Made by a program: the position numbers and the translations under genes
Notes under the pieces: generated by a model
What the model was told of the DNA's origin: nothing
The model's database searches: none
The model's input: only the letters and a program-made list of their open reading frames with translations
Assembly: GCF_037975245.1 (NCBI RefSeq)
Contig: NC_092568.1
Coordinates: 17,441,001 to 17,505,000 of the forward strand
DNA: 64,000 nucleotides
Direction: 5' to 3'
Origin: Apostichopus japonicus
Lineage: Eukaryota > Echinodermata > Holothuroidea > Aspidochirotida > Stichopodidae
In this document: positions 1 through 11,535 of the stretch, in pieces
How positions within the stretch are numbered: position 1 is the stretch's first letter
Layout: the number at the start of each line of letters is the position of its first letter

Positions 1-1663
1 GTCACACAATGTGAGTCACAGATCTACAATAGTCCACATTTACAGATGGGATCACTACATTTCTGCTTGTGAAACCCACATACCAATTCATCAGGTGGTA
101 CAACTTAGATGAATGTACAAAAAAGATCATAATAAAAATTTAAAAACTTTCAACAAAACAATGTAGGCTACACAGTGAACACTTTTAGATGGACTCAGTA
201 CAGTCACAGACTGGACTACCAGCAAAAAACAATTAACTCCAGGGTTTGTGTTTAATCCGTCCTTCAAACGGGTCATTCTGCTACGGAAATGTTACTTGAG
301 TGACAGAGAGAGAGAGACAGACATTATGTAATGTTACTTGGCATAGTGACGGGGACTATGTTTATCACGGTAGGCATAACTTGTACAGTATCAACAGAAA
401 GGTCAATAAGACTGCCTGAACATGCATACAATTAATGTTTTGGATTGCTTTGTACACCAAGTCAGAATGTTTTCATTTAAATTTCTTTAGTCACTCGATT
501 TCTGCAAATGGGCCAACATTTAGGCAAAAAAGGACCTTGTCATGAGTGTTTGATTATTTACTACACAAATAGTAACAGAAAAGATTTATTTCTATCACAG
601 AGATTGAATGCATAATGAGGCCATACCAGTAATTTGATGCAAATGTGATGAATGACTTTAAACCAAATCAAGAATTTTCAGACAAACCCCATACATGTAG
701 AAAGGGTAACAGGGTATCTGTATTCACAAGAAGCTAAAAGGATTCAACTTTTAACATTTTATCTAGTCAATACACTGAAGTACCGACGATGTTTTACTAC
801 TTTTATAAACAGTTCCACATTTCAGATATGACATTTTTACTGATCATGGATATGTACGGTATATGAAAATGGCATATATTCCGTATTACAGTAGTGCTGC
901 ACATTAATTAACTGTATGACTAGTGAAAACTGTTTGTGGTGTATGCCGACATCTTAAATTATACTTGCTACTTAAATCTCAAAGCAGACTTTCTCCAAGT
1001 GTTTGCTTGCCATATTAGCAAACTGTCCAGCTATAGGTGTTCACTGAGTAGCCTACATAATTCTATATGATGTATTAATGCCAAGTTGCATTTGCATGAG
1101 CCCGATTAATATCATGAATCAGAATTCACAATTTTGCACAGGTGATGATGCTAAATGTAAATGCCATGCTACAGGCAACTTAAGTCACACCCTATTAGTA
1201 AATTAAGTTGGGTGGTAGGAGGTTCTGAAACATCCAATGAAAATCCTCCATATGCAATTTTAATGCTCATATTTGCCTTATGCCATGGCCTAGGGTAGAG
1301 TAACCCAACATGGTGAGTTAACACAGTAACACTAACAGAGAAAATGTTTTGACTTCATGAAATCAACTTATTATTGGCTATGTTAACTTGATCATCTTGG
1401 TGTAAAAATTAAGCAACTACGTACTACTTCAATTTATTTACTCCATAGCCTGGACCTAACAGTGGTATATTGCGTTTATTTCGGTTCGACAATCAATTCA
1501 AGTTACACACTATACTGATGAGCTGATCTAGATTTTTACAAAATTCGCTCAACTGGTATATAACGTTTTCACTAAGTGCTCACTCACAACAACGGAACAT
1601 CATGCATAAACGTTACACTGTGATAACAGTGTATACATACATACATTCCCGTTGGCTACATAC
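1..1663 (-). other. RALGAPA intron 1 (5' part)
   Basis: This AT-rich stretch lies downstream of the RALGAPA exon 1 donor on the minus strand. I found no second RALGAPA coding exon on the minus strand and no coding exon on the plus strand. It is most simply the beginning of a long first intron. Confidence 0.55.
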
Positions 1664-1769
1664 CGAGCAAAATACGTAAATGTTTCAACCGAGTAACCAC
1701 ATCTTTCTTGTGTTCAAGCACTTTCTGGCTAGACTTCTTTAAATCACCAGGACTCTTTTTGCTGAACAT
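1664..1769 (-). CDS. RALGAPA1: RALGAPA (Ral GTPase-activating protein alpha subunit), first coding exon
   Basis: On the minus strand an ATG at 1769-1767 opens 35 codons reading [20 protein letters not shown] and on to RLKHLRILL. The exon ends at 1664 with a GTATGT donor, in phase 1. This is very close to the extreme N-terminus I remember for vertebrate RALGAPA1 and RALGAPA2 (MFSKKPHGDVKKSTQKVLD...LTRLKHLR). The family protein is the catalytic subunit of the RalGAP heterodimer, which uses a C-terminal tuberin-type GAP domain to switch off RalA and RalB. Only this N-terminal exon is in the window; the rest lies to the left. An invertebrate would be expected to have one gene ancestral to both vertebrate paralogues, so the symbol means family membership. 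The start is the family start; no other ATG fits. Confidence 0.85.
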
Positions 1770-2565
1770 GACTGTCCTTTCATCTGGATTTTGTGTCGGC
1801 GTTCAGAAAACAAATAATTTCTTGAGCTGTTCGTCACGGTTTCGGCATTCTGGTGGGGAAGGGTTCTCTTGCTTGCAAACTTAGAGCATGACCTCAACTG
1901 TGACCTGGCGAGCGCAGTTGCGCAAATATACAATGTAGAACTCATCCAATGTTTTTAATTATACCCTGATCAACAACACCCCCTGACTTGATGAAATGAA
2001 CCAATTGACCTAATCGATCGTGGTTACGTTTGTAGCAGGTCCTGAGTTAATCAGGTCTCTGCCATTATTATTATTGTTTTCCTTCATCAAGTTGAGTAGT
2101 GTCAGGCAAGGCAAAAGGAAACCTCACTCCTCAAGACACAGATTGACATCATCGGAAATTTTCCACTTTCCGGAAGTTAATTCTACTGGAATTCACGATT
2201 TACTGCCGTGTTACATATGAATACTCTAAATGTGTGTGGCGATAATATTACTTAGGAAAGGGAAATGGATGGGAAATAAGGGGGGGGGGGGGGAGGGGTG
2301 GATATCCAATGCCCACTATGCCATGGTTCACATAATGAAAACTGTTGCTCCTCTATTATAGTCGTCCCGTGTTACTTTTTACAATAACAAGTTATTGCAA
2401 TTTATTAGCAAACCTTACACAAAATTCCATTTACTGAGTCATCCCTACTGTAAATATCAACCAAAGAAATGGAGTAAACTTAGTTCATTATCCCTAAAGT
2501 ATAAATTTGTATCCAAAAATGATCGATCGGGCTTAGGCAACATGTTATACCCCGATGGAACTATC
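1770..2565 (-). promoter_or_regulatory. RALGAPA 5' UTR and upstream region
   Basis: The stretch lies directly upstream of the RALGAPA start on the minus strand. Its first 180 bases have more CpG than the surrounding AT-rich DNA, as expected for a housekeeping promoter and 5' UTR. No TATA box stands out. The far end is intergenic, with a G run at 2280-2295. The transcription start is not determinable by eye. Confidence 0.35.
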
Positions 2566-3509
2566 GCTGCCGGCAGGGGCGGCGGTCTGTGTCAAATATT
2601 GGGGGGGGGAGGGGGACATTTGCTTGGGTGCAGGCGAATTACTATCAAAGCGGAGCGCCACCATTGGTTGGCGCGCAGCGTACAAGAAAATGTCTGGTTT
2701 TGATAGCCCCCCAGATCACCGGAAATGGCACTTCTCGGGCTTGAAAATGACCAACCAGATGTACACTTTTACCTGAGAACCAAGTTTTTCCTAATAGTTT
2801 TTTTTTTATCATTCATAACCTTTTTTCAAGATTGTCACCAGTCACACATCATGTTCGACCTCATTGCATCTCCTGTGGATCATTGCTTTTGTAGGTAATT
2901 CTACGTAACGCCCCACAATATCCGTCAGCCCCACTTTTCAAGGTTTTAAGCACATTATTTGTTCAGAATTTGAATAATAAATTCACTTCAAAACATACCC
3001 ATAATGTTGCACAAAATCTCATCTATGGACAACCAATATAGAAAAAAAACCTCAACCCCTAACAGACCGGTCAAAATTGAACGAGTAGAGGGAAGTATGA
3101 TGAAGAATGTTGGTCAAGGAATTTTCGAAAATTCAGACACAGTTAAATTATTGGTGTACAAATATTAAAACCTCTTATAACGGCTACTATAAAACTTCGA
3201 TATCATAGAAAATACCAAAAAAATATGCTTGAGGGGGAGGGGCGGTCTCCACCCTTCGCCCATCCTCCTCCCTTGGCTACGCACCTGCGGTTAGAAATCT
3301 TGTAGGAAAAAGGCCAAATGGAAACCCAGTGAACCCATATCGATGTGGATCATATATATGATTGTACGTACTTACACTTATACACAAGAGGCAAACCAAA
3401 TTTCATTACGGATGCGGTCCGTCTAGATATTCATTTCGAGAAAAAAAAAGGAAAAACTACTTTCGGTCATATATAGTAACAAATTGTGACACGGTTAGAC
3501 AGGCGCCTT

Positions 3510-4872
3510 CAGGGACGTAGCCAGGGGGGGGGGGGAGCAGGCCCCCTTTCAGTGTCGATTTTTTTTTTTTGAGCATGGTATTTTGTCAGTGCTCTTTTGA
3601 TCTTGAATACTCGTCAGCTCCGTTAACTCGATTATAATCGTAGTTACATTCACGCCTACTGATTCAACTACTTACTTAGTTTGGCAGATGCAATTAGCTT
3701 AATTTAGCCTATAGCCTATAGCCTGTTACAAGCCTACAGTTGGCCACTGCGTAATAAAATCTACCTAACCGCACTCTATGGAATGTCACGAACCGTATGC
3801 ACAACACACCGACAACGATGAAAGTTATAATAATAAATAATTATTACACTGCTAACGATATTTGTTTTTAGGCCACTGCATATCTGGCTATATTACAAAA
3901 TCTGATATTTTATATTGTCTATCAGTAAGTTCGTCAAATGTATTGAAGTCCAGACATTGGACAATAAACAAGAATCATCCTACTGGAAAAATTGTAAAGA
4001 GCGCTATGTTTGTCTTTCTGATATATTATGTAAAAGAACATGTAAAAGAATTCAACAGGAAACAAAATCTGCTGATAATATGATATCATATGATCAGGGG
4101 CGTAGCCAGTATGTAGCACTGTAGGTCCGGGGCTCCGGGCCTATACACTTTTTTGGCCAAGTTATCTTTTTTTTTAAAAACACCCATATTTCAAATCCAT
4201 AGGCTTGCTGGACGAGTTTATGATTCTAGACAGGAAAAACTATTGAAATGAACGTAGCGAGATTATGGCTAAATTAGGTGACCTATTCTTCTGTCATCTA
4301 GGCTGTCGTCATTTCTATCGCGTGCCGTTTCATTCAACACTCTACCCGCCGAAAAAGACTAGGATCCGATCTTGTCAGTTTTTTACCATCTAGTTAAGAA
4401 CCCGTTTACGCAGATAATATTTCAGTTGAGAAAACAGTTGAGAAATTTGCATCAGATGGCAATCGTCGGATAGCTCTCGCCTTCTCTTATTAGGCTAACT
4501 TAAACATTTACTAGCTACAGTTGCATCAAAGACAATTACTGGCTATAGTTGTATCAAAGACATTTCTGGTCTATCTTTGTATCTACAAGTATCAGAAGTT
4601 GAAATGTACAGTAAGACTACTCTGTACATGTACCTTGCTAATTTTAAATCCATTATGTAGTATGAATTACGTACTATTTTAACTCTTTTGTACACTCGGG
4701 AAGGGCTGTTTCCGGCCATCTGGGGGGTTTGTAAAACCAAAAAATTTTCTTGTACGCTCCGCGCCAACTGATGGTGGCGCTCCACTCAGATAGTCATGCT
4801 TACAACTTTGAAAATCCATATCAATCGCAAAAAAGTGCTCCCCCCCCTTTCAAAATCCTGGCTACGTCACTG
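3510..4872. mobile_element. hAT-like element nested inside the 2574-5216 element
   Basis: The element is flanked by identical 8-bp duplications GGCGCCTT at 3502-3509 and 4873-4880. Its ends are CAGGGACGTAGCCAGG and, inverted, CAGTGACGTAGCCAGG, a near-perfect terminal inverted repeat. It has no transposase frame. A further end-like motif, CAGGGGCGTAGCCAG at about 4096, lies inside and may mark a truncated third element. Insertion here after the outer element is implied by position. Confidence 0.75.
4690..4872 (-). repeat. Conserved right-end core of the GGCGTAGCC element family
   Basis: This stretch closely matches 20835-20971 in the same orientation. Both carry the hairpin-forming core GCGCCAACTGATGGTGGCGC and finish at a CCTGGCTACG terminal motif. 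More diverged copies of the core in opposite orientation lie at about 2655-2740 and 4930-5025. A short insertion with a C run separates the core from the terminus in this copy. Confidence 0.6.
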
Positions 4873-5229
4873 GGCGCCTTGCGAGGAATTTGCCACGGGA
4901 GGGGCAAAGGTTGTACCCAGACTTTCTAAGCGTAGCGCCACCATAAGTTGGCGCGAAGCGTAAAAGAAAATTTTGGCCGAAAATGCCTCCCAGATCGATG
5001 GAAATGGCACTTCCAGGCCTTGTAAGTTGCATCTAAGCATTTTCTATTTTGAAATTACTAGCGATATCATAAAAAAATACAAAACATATGCTTAAAAAAA
5101 AAACTATGCCACCAAATATTGGGGGGGGGGGATATTAGATACTATATCCCCCCACCTAAAATATTGGGGGGGGGACATTCCCCCCGTCCTCCCCCCCCCC
5201 ATGATCGCCGCCCATGGCTGCCGGATACT

Positions 5230-5800
5230 GTATAAATATAATTGTTGCATTTTCCTAGGGCTTCTCCCTTGGACCCCACAGAGTTCTTATTAGAAGGGAT
5301 TTGAAAGCTCAGGGGGAATTAAGGGCAAGGGCAAGGGCAGGAGATGAAGGAGACATTCGCGAAGGAGATGTAAGAGAAGGGAGGGTGCATGGATTGGAGG
5401 AGACATGGATATACCGGGCATATAGCTGTTTTCGATTTTGTTGAAAAAGACATGGCGGTCTCAACCAAGATTTCAGTCGTGAGGAATTGAAGTTTTTAGC
5501 ACTCCTACAGAGGGCGCCATGGCACAGCCCAAAATAGAAGAGAAAAAGAGATCTGATTATGAGAGAAATAACAATGGCAATTCCTAAACATATAATCAGT
5601 TCAAAGCTTTGCCAAAGATAGCACCATTAAGCACCTATAAGCCACCTTACCTAAATAAAAAATTTCAAACGAGAGGGGCTACCTCCTCCCCTTAGACCCA
5701 TCTCCCAGGACGGCATGCCCTCAACGGGGTTACAATAGAAGGGTTCGACCGGGTATCACGTTTCTTTGTTTTACTTCCTACTGTTTGACTAGGCACAGAC
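5230..5800. other. Intergenic, partly purine-rich, no gene seen
   Basis: A purine-rich low-complexity stretch with repeated GGGCAA and GGAGA words lies at about 5320-5410. No splice-bounded coding exon or RNA gene is visible. Confidence 0.4.
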
Positions 5801-5803
5801 CCC

Positions 5804-6056
5804 TTTAAAGGTATTCTGTATAGGCCTCAGATTATAGCACGGTATAATTGCAAGAATTTTTCAAAAAGTACTTTCCTGAAGATCTTTACTCTCCAAATTG
5901 GTCTCAGACATTTCTAATGAACACACAAGAGTGACTGCATGACCCAGTGAGGAAACTTCCCTCGAAGGTTGTAATAAAACATTTTAAGAATTTTGACCCA
6001 AAGGTGACCATATTTGAATATCTAGCATATTAGGGCCGATGCAGCATACCTTTAAG
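5804..6056. repeat. About 250-bp interspersed repeat, copy 1
   Basis: The sequence matches 32558-32808 along its length, including the shared strings CAAAAAGTACTTTCCTG and AAAGGTGACCATATTT. Both copies begin CTTTAAAGGTA and end in CCTTTAAG, so a short terminal inverted repeat of about 9 bases is present, as in a small MITE. No coding capacity. Confidence 0.6.
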
Positions 6057-9000
6057 TCTAGAAGACACGTTGAATGCAACATGCCTACAGAGTCCGGTCT
6101 TTCTCTCCGATCTCTCCGATCTCTCTCTGCATATATGGTTTTCTGGCATGTACCTAATTAGGACGATTTTTGTCATATAAACAGTAATTTTGTGGTATTA
6201 TTGACTTTCAAAGAGGGAAAACTCGGTATAAGTGAAGATACAGGAATTAGAAACAAAGGAAACAGTTTTGCATTTGACATCATACTCTACTCAACCCAAC
6301 TGTCACTTGGAGCAAGTTCCGACGGAAAAGTGGCTTTTATTGCTGCACAACAAAGCCGTATCTTTATATACGGCTCTGCTGCACAATTAAATTCAGCGCC
6401 CTCTATTTCAATTTCGTTCACCTTATTTAGTAGCGGATTATCGTATAAAAAGATTTCGCGTCTACAGACTAAAATGGTGAGATAGCTGACGATTTACGTC
6501 AACATACAACCATGCAGAGCCGAGTCACAAAAGGCTGCCAAAGGGGAACTTCACAAAGTAATAGGGCTTCTGTGTTTCACAGACTATCTAAGATAAAGTA
6601 TACTGCGGCGTCGCAATCGATTACTGGTTTTTCTTGGACGCATCACAAATCTTTCGACCAAGTTATACATTCAGCGCATTGTGTCTTGAAGCACTTGTTA
6701 ACTCAATTCAAACTGAAACTATGATTTTCACTTTTCACAAATTAATCAACCATATCATCATATATATAAAGTAGCCTAATCCCGCCCGAATCTTACATAC
6801 CAGTGTCGTAGGAAGCTGTCATAGAGATGCAGAAAGAGGATGGACGACAAGAAAACCAATTGGGCTGGTACGAGGATCTTCCCCACAATAATTTGAATTT
6901 TTTAGATCAAAATGGTTTATCATATCTGCAAATTTCGGTTTTTCCTAAGATTCTTTCTACTTTTTTTGCGCATCAATTTAAACAAAATGTTCTTCACAAA
7001 ATTGAATGCTATTTCGAAATTTTAACCTTTATATCAAACCTAGGCTACTTATATCTCAAACTTTTAACAATTTCACCACAAAATTTCGACTTGTTAGACT
7101 CTTTCTTATGTTCATTTCAAGTGAAAGCAAACATTTTGGCAATTGTTCCTTTCAGAATGCTGACTATTCATTCTATGTCAAACTTTTATCTATTTTGAGA
7201 ATCTTTTGATATTTTTCTGGAAAATTCCATATCGACGTTTTCATATCGAAATTTCCAAGTTTTATTCCAAGATCTCACAATGTCAACTTTTTAATTGTGG
7301 AAATTTCGACTTCTTCATCCCACTCGACGAAATTTTTGACTTACAATGCTAACTAGTCTATGTCAAACTTATGTCTATTTTAAAAGCTTTTTGGTATATT
7401 TGTCTGGATTATTTCATATCGACTATATTTCATATCGAAATCTCCAATTTTTATCCCAAGATCTCAACTTCTTTCTCGGAAATGTCAACTATTTTATCTC
7501 AACGTTTGACTAAAGTTAGCATCAACATATCACATTTCCTTTAAATTTAGGATTGGGTGCATGGTACTATGTAATATAGGGTTATACCCTGTGACTTAAA
7601 AAGACCTATGTCGAAATTTTGAGCTTAAAAAAAGTCGATGAATGATGGGGTATATGGAACAAAGTTAAGTTGATCAAAATTATGATTGCCTGGCACTCTT
7701 GTTGCTTATGCAAAGGACCCAGCTAAAGAATCCAGGACTGCACGCCCCCCCCCCCCCTCTCTCTCTCTCTTCGTTCCTATGCCTATTTGCATATACTAGA
7801 CGAGGCTTAAATTTACACGTGCCATAGGCCTATATACAATGTGAGTTCAGATTAAGAGTTTCTTATTTTGTTTGCAAAGTAGAAAACATTATGGGATTGG
7901 GAACAAGGCTATAGGCGGATCCATGACTTGAGAAAGGGTGGGTGTGGTCCTGGGGTTGTAGAAACTGACTGCTATTTAGTTGGATCTGCGGATCTTTCGG
8001 CATCAACAAAAAATGAAATTTTAGACTTCAAATGGTGCATTCTTGGGGTTTATTTAGAGTATAAATTAGGTTTAGACCTATACCAATTGCTCCATGGGGT
8101 TGGGGTGGGGCACAATACGCGGGAGGGCTTCTTCGGTTAATACGTTTAAAAGGTCCTGCTGTATTAGCCAACTGCAATACATTCGGCGCATTCAGATTCT
8201 ATCTTGCTCTATGCAATGGTTACATGGACTGCCACTGATGTATCTTTACAGCTTAAATCTGGGAATTGTTGGGAGTTGTGCTATATTAAATCCATGTGAA
8301 AACGCCACCAGTCTCAACCAAGTAAGAAATCTAAGCCACACCATTAGCTCAATATTATTAAACAACAAATAAGGAAACTACGTTAAGGATATGGCAGGCC
8401 CCTAGCCCAGAGTTCTTATTTTTTATTTTGGAGAGTGGGGGGGGTGGTACACAAGTTTGTCCTGGGGAGGAGACTAAGGGGAGGGGTGTTCCCTTCTTCT
8501 ATGAGAATGTTTTGATTGGCTAAGTGGGCTTATATCCAAAATGGTGCTATCATTTTCATAATGTTAACACCATTTGTGTGGCATGCATGAGTTTCCATTT
8601 TTTCCCGCTTGTGTTTGCAAGTGTGAGTCATTTGGGAATGCGTCCCACTCCCTCTAACCCCCATAGGGCTTGGCTTAGTTAAAGAATCGCATACGATTCA
8701 TCATCGTAGTATCCACTCACAGATTTCTGATATAGCAAGCAGTGCTGTGTTGGGGGTGGAAGAGGGTTCAGTTTGGGGGTGCATGGGGTCGGATACAAAC
8801 CTCGAGGTGCAGTGGGACATGTGACGTTGATTATAAAAAGGCAAAACACCAAGTTATCACAAAGGTTTTGGACAAAAAAGTTAAATTTTAACAATGGCAT
8901 TTTTAATGAACAAACTTGCACCTTTTATTTATAAAAAAAAAACATGGAAAGGAATCGGATTAATTTTCTTTGGGTCCGAACTCGGGGTTGTCTGGATTCG

Positions 9001-10008
9001 AATTTGATACCGAGTACTACAATATTATATCCATCTTCTTCAAGATAGAACATGATTTCACTTTCAGAAACCTTATGTGTTAATTGTTTGATATAGTAAA
9101 ACAAAGTATTTTTTTGTACACGAACTGGCTCAGGTGCCTTTAGCTTTACCCTGTACATCGGTCACCAAGGCCAATGTTATGAAATGAAAAGTGCTGTTTT
9201 CGACTGCAGTGTTCCCATAATTTGATATCACAAATCCTTTCCCATTCAAGTTCAGGTCTGTATGTATACAGAATCAAACACCCCAAACTATGTGTTGTTG
9301 ATTTCACTATATTATTCAAAATCTGATGTTAAGGTTAGAGACAAAGTTACAGCTGATTTCAGAGACCATTTTCATCAGTTTTGTATCTGTCAGACTGCAT
9401 TATATATTGTTAAATAAATATCTAGTATACGTTCTTATTTGTGTTACTGTATTCTTGGCTATTTTTGCTGGCTTTATTGAATATTATGGGCGTTTTTCTT
9501 TGCTGTATGGTATGGCATATACCTAAATTGTTTTATGGATACGATGTAAAGAGAAATAACAGAAAACGAAACAGAAACAGAAACTAAAGTTATATTGTTA
9601 TAAACAACAATATAGTTCCAGCTAATTGTGGGTTAGTTGGAACACCTGAATAGACTATATATATACTACTATCTACAATACAAAATATAAACAGAAACAA
9701 GAAAGAAAGACAAAAGTTGTCGATTCAATTCACTGACGAATTATAAACATGTCTATGCATCAACTAAAATGGTTTATATACAGATCAGCTGACTGAACAG
9801 CTTAGCTGGAATTATCAGAAATACTTAAATAAATACGTTTAAGTCGTCGATTTGGTTCATTGGACCATTGCTCATTTTGTCTGACTACAGCTTAAACACA
9901 AGGCGATTATTTGTGCATCGTAAGTAAGATTTGTTTCTCTCTCCTTATAATATGTTGGTATATGTTATCATTACCGTATATTATATTATATTATCATACA
10001 TATATAGA
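6057..10008. other. Intergenic, AT-rich, no supported gene
   Basis: I found only short chance reading frames without splice signals or family resemblance. A diverged tandem duplication lies at 7158-7475. A CT microsatellite follows a C run at about 7743-7770, and several G runs occur (for example about 8430-8442). The longest frame, at 6827-7198, runs through AT-rich DNA overlapping the tandem duplication and is not convincing. Confidence 0.4.
7158..7475. repeat. Diverged direct tandem duplication, unit about 187 bp
   Basis: The block from about 7158 to 7288 recurs at about 7346 to 7475. Shared strings include CTATGTCAAACTT, TTTCATATCGAAAT and CCAAGATCTCA. The copies have diverged by substitutions and small indels, so the duplication is not recent. 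Confidence 0.6.
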
Positions 10009-10085
10009 TATTATCATTATATCATATTATCATATATATATGTATATATATATATCATAGAAATTGATCCTTATCAATTTCTATG

Positions 10086-10158
<73 letters not shown>
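10009..10158. repeat. (TA)n tract with a perfect internal palindrome
   Basis: Alternating TA runs flank a perfect inverted repeat: ATCATAGAAATTGAT at 10054-10068 and its reverse complement at 10073-10087, separated by CCTT. With the TA runs on both sides the potential stem extends much further. It could be a cruciform-prone site or the remains of a palindromic element in a microsatellite. Confidence 0.75.
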
Positions 10159-10160
<2 letters not shown>

Positions 10161-10458
10161 TGGAATACATTAACATTCAGTATAATATTATTTCAGACTA
10201 TATAAGAACTAGCATGTAATATAGAGTAATGTGGGTTAAAGGGTTGCCAATTTTCTGTGACACCACCGGCAAAAGTGGCGGCCTAATCTGGTGGAAAAAA
10301 AAACTTCCAAATGCATTTGCTGTTATTTTATGACAATTGACCCTGTATATGGGTAGGAATTGTGTGGATTCGCATTTCGGTTGCAACTGAAGTCTATTAA
10401 AAGAATATTATGGAGGGAAACGCGGTAACAAAAATACAATGTTATATATATATATATA

Positions 10459-10745
10459 TAGATCCGGCTTTAGGAATCACAAATGATTTTCGAGTTGGAT
10501 AGCATCATGTTTGATCTCTAGAGTAGGGCAAAATATGTCACCAAAAACAGAACTAGTATTGTTCGATATAGGTGACAAACGCCTACAGTGGAATTACGAT
10601 CTTCCTTACCGGTTTCGAACCTCTGGACATACAATCAGCGTCCATAGCCTAGTGGTTAGGGTGTCCGCGTACAGAGCGGGAGGCCCGTGGTTCGAATCCC
10701 GGTGGAGGCTGAAAGTTTTTTCACTGTTCTTGATTTTCCAACTCA
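10459..10745 (+). mobile_element. SINE-like repeat with a tRNA-like segment, copy 1
   Basis: A tRNA-like stretch at about 10637-10710 has a box A (TAGCCTAGTGG) and a box B (GGTTCGAATCC). It also has an anticodon-like arm (CCGC/GCGG around GTACAGA). A conserved tail, AAGTTTTTTCACTG, follows. An upstream segment beginning GATCCGGCTTTAGGAAT also matches the second copy (54770-54978, minus strand), so the unit is longer than the tRNA part. It lies between two TA microsatellites. It could not be a working tRNA gene because the ends do not pair as an acceptor stem and the copy is repeated. Confidence 0.65.
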
Positions 10746-10756
10746 TTACGATTTTC

Positions 10757-10761
10757 ATTTA

Positions 10762-10812
<51 letters not shown>
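10757..10812. repeat. (TA)n microsatellite
   Basis: About 50 bases of alternating TA follow directly after the SINE-like copy. Confidence 0.9.
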
Positions 10813-10814
<2 letters not shown>

Positions 10815-11389
10815 GTAGTCATATACAATTATATGCAACCCTGAGTTGGACCGAAAAAAAATATGACGTGATTGAAAACAATGTTCTTGGGAGGGGGGAG
10901 GGTAGGGGATAACAATGTTCTGTTACTTATTCTCTTAAAAAAGTATAGGTCATTAAACGCCGAAATGCATGTATGGCCGAACCTTTCATCCTGTCAATGA
11001 AATTTGAAAACACCAAAAAGTTTCTCATTTAAATCGTCAAACTGTCAACTCTGGTATAATGTCATACGAATTAAAATGAAAAAAGGGGGAGATATTAAGC
11101 AGCGCATGTGTAAATTTATAGTGAATTATTACCGTATTATGAATGGGAGGTTCGTTTAGGCGTACGGCCTACATCAAATGTTATAATCTGTAACTTTGAA
11201 CCGATATTTTGCATTAAAGAGTAAAACTTGCTTCGCCATTACTGGCGCGAACACTGAGCACGCCTTCGTCATCTCTCGTCTACTGCACGGTTGATTTAGT
11301 ATCGCAAAGTTAACCAACGAGTTCTCCAGTTACGAGTTACTATAAACACACTTGAAAAGTCATTCAATCGCCTATATACTTATTACATT
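10815..11389. other. Upstream flank of locus A, no gene seen
   Basis: No coding exon was found here. I looked for a counterpart of the secreted-protein gene that precedes locus B and saw none, so the duplication appears to start at about 11390. Confidence 0.4.
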
Positions 11390-11535
11390 AAAGTATACAT
11401 ATGTCAAATCCTTTTGACATCGCTGGATCAGCTGCTAGTTTAACAATAGAGAACTCATCTCTATATAGCGTATTTTAACAATTCTTCTTTCGGTATGCAT
11501 ATAGTTACTTCAAGCAGATTCTATCTGAGAACACA

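Larger units (their letters stand above)
2574..5216. mobile_element. hAT-like non-autonomous element with nested insertions
   Basis: Both sides carry the same 8-bp target duplication, GCTGCCGG, at 2566-2573 and 5217-5224. The ends are imperfect inverted repeats, CAGGGGCGGCGGTC on the left and CATGGGCGGCGATC read inward from the right. Eight-base duplications are typical of hAT transposons. No transposase reading frame is present. A second element (3510-4872) sits inside it, and the interior has long G and C runs near both ends. The end sequence matches the family of the element at 20710-21348. Confidence 0.7.

Noticed and set aside
10637-10710. A tRNA gene
   Set aside because: Box A and box B are present, but the acceptor stem does not pair, the sequence is part of a longer repeat, and a second copy lies at 54.8 kb.
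10511-10912. 133-codon frame ending in a run of Tyr-Ile
   Set aside because: It reads through the SINE-like repeat and then the TA microsatellite.
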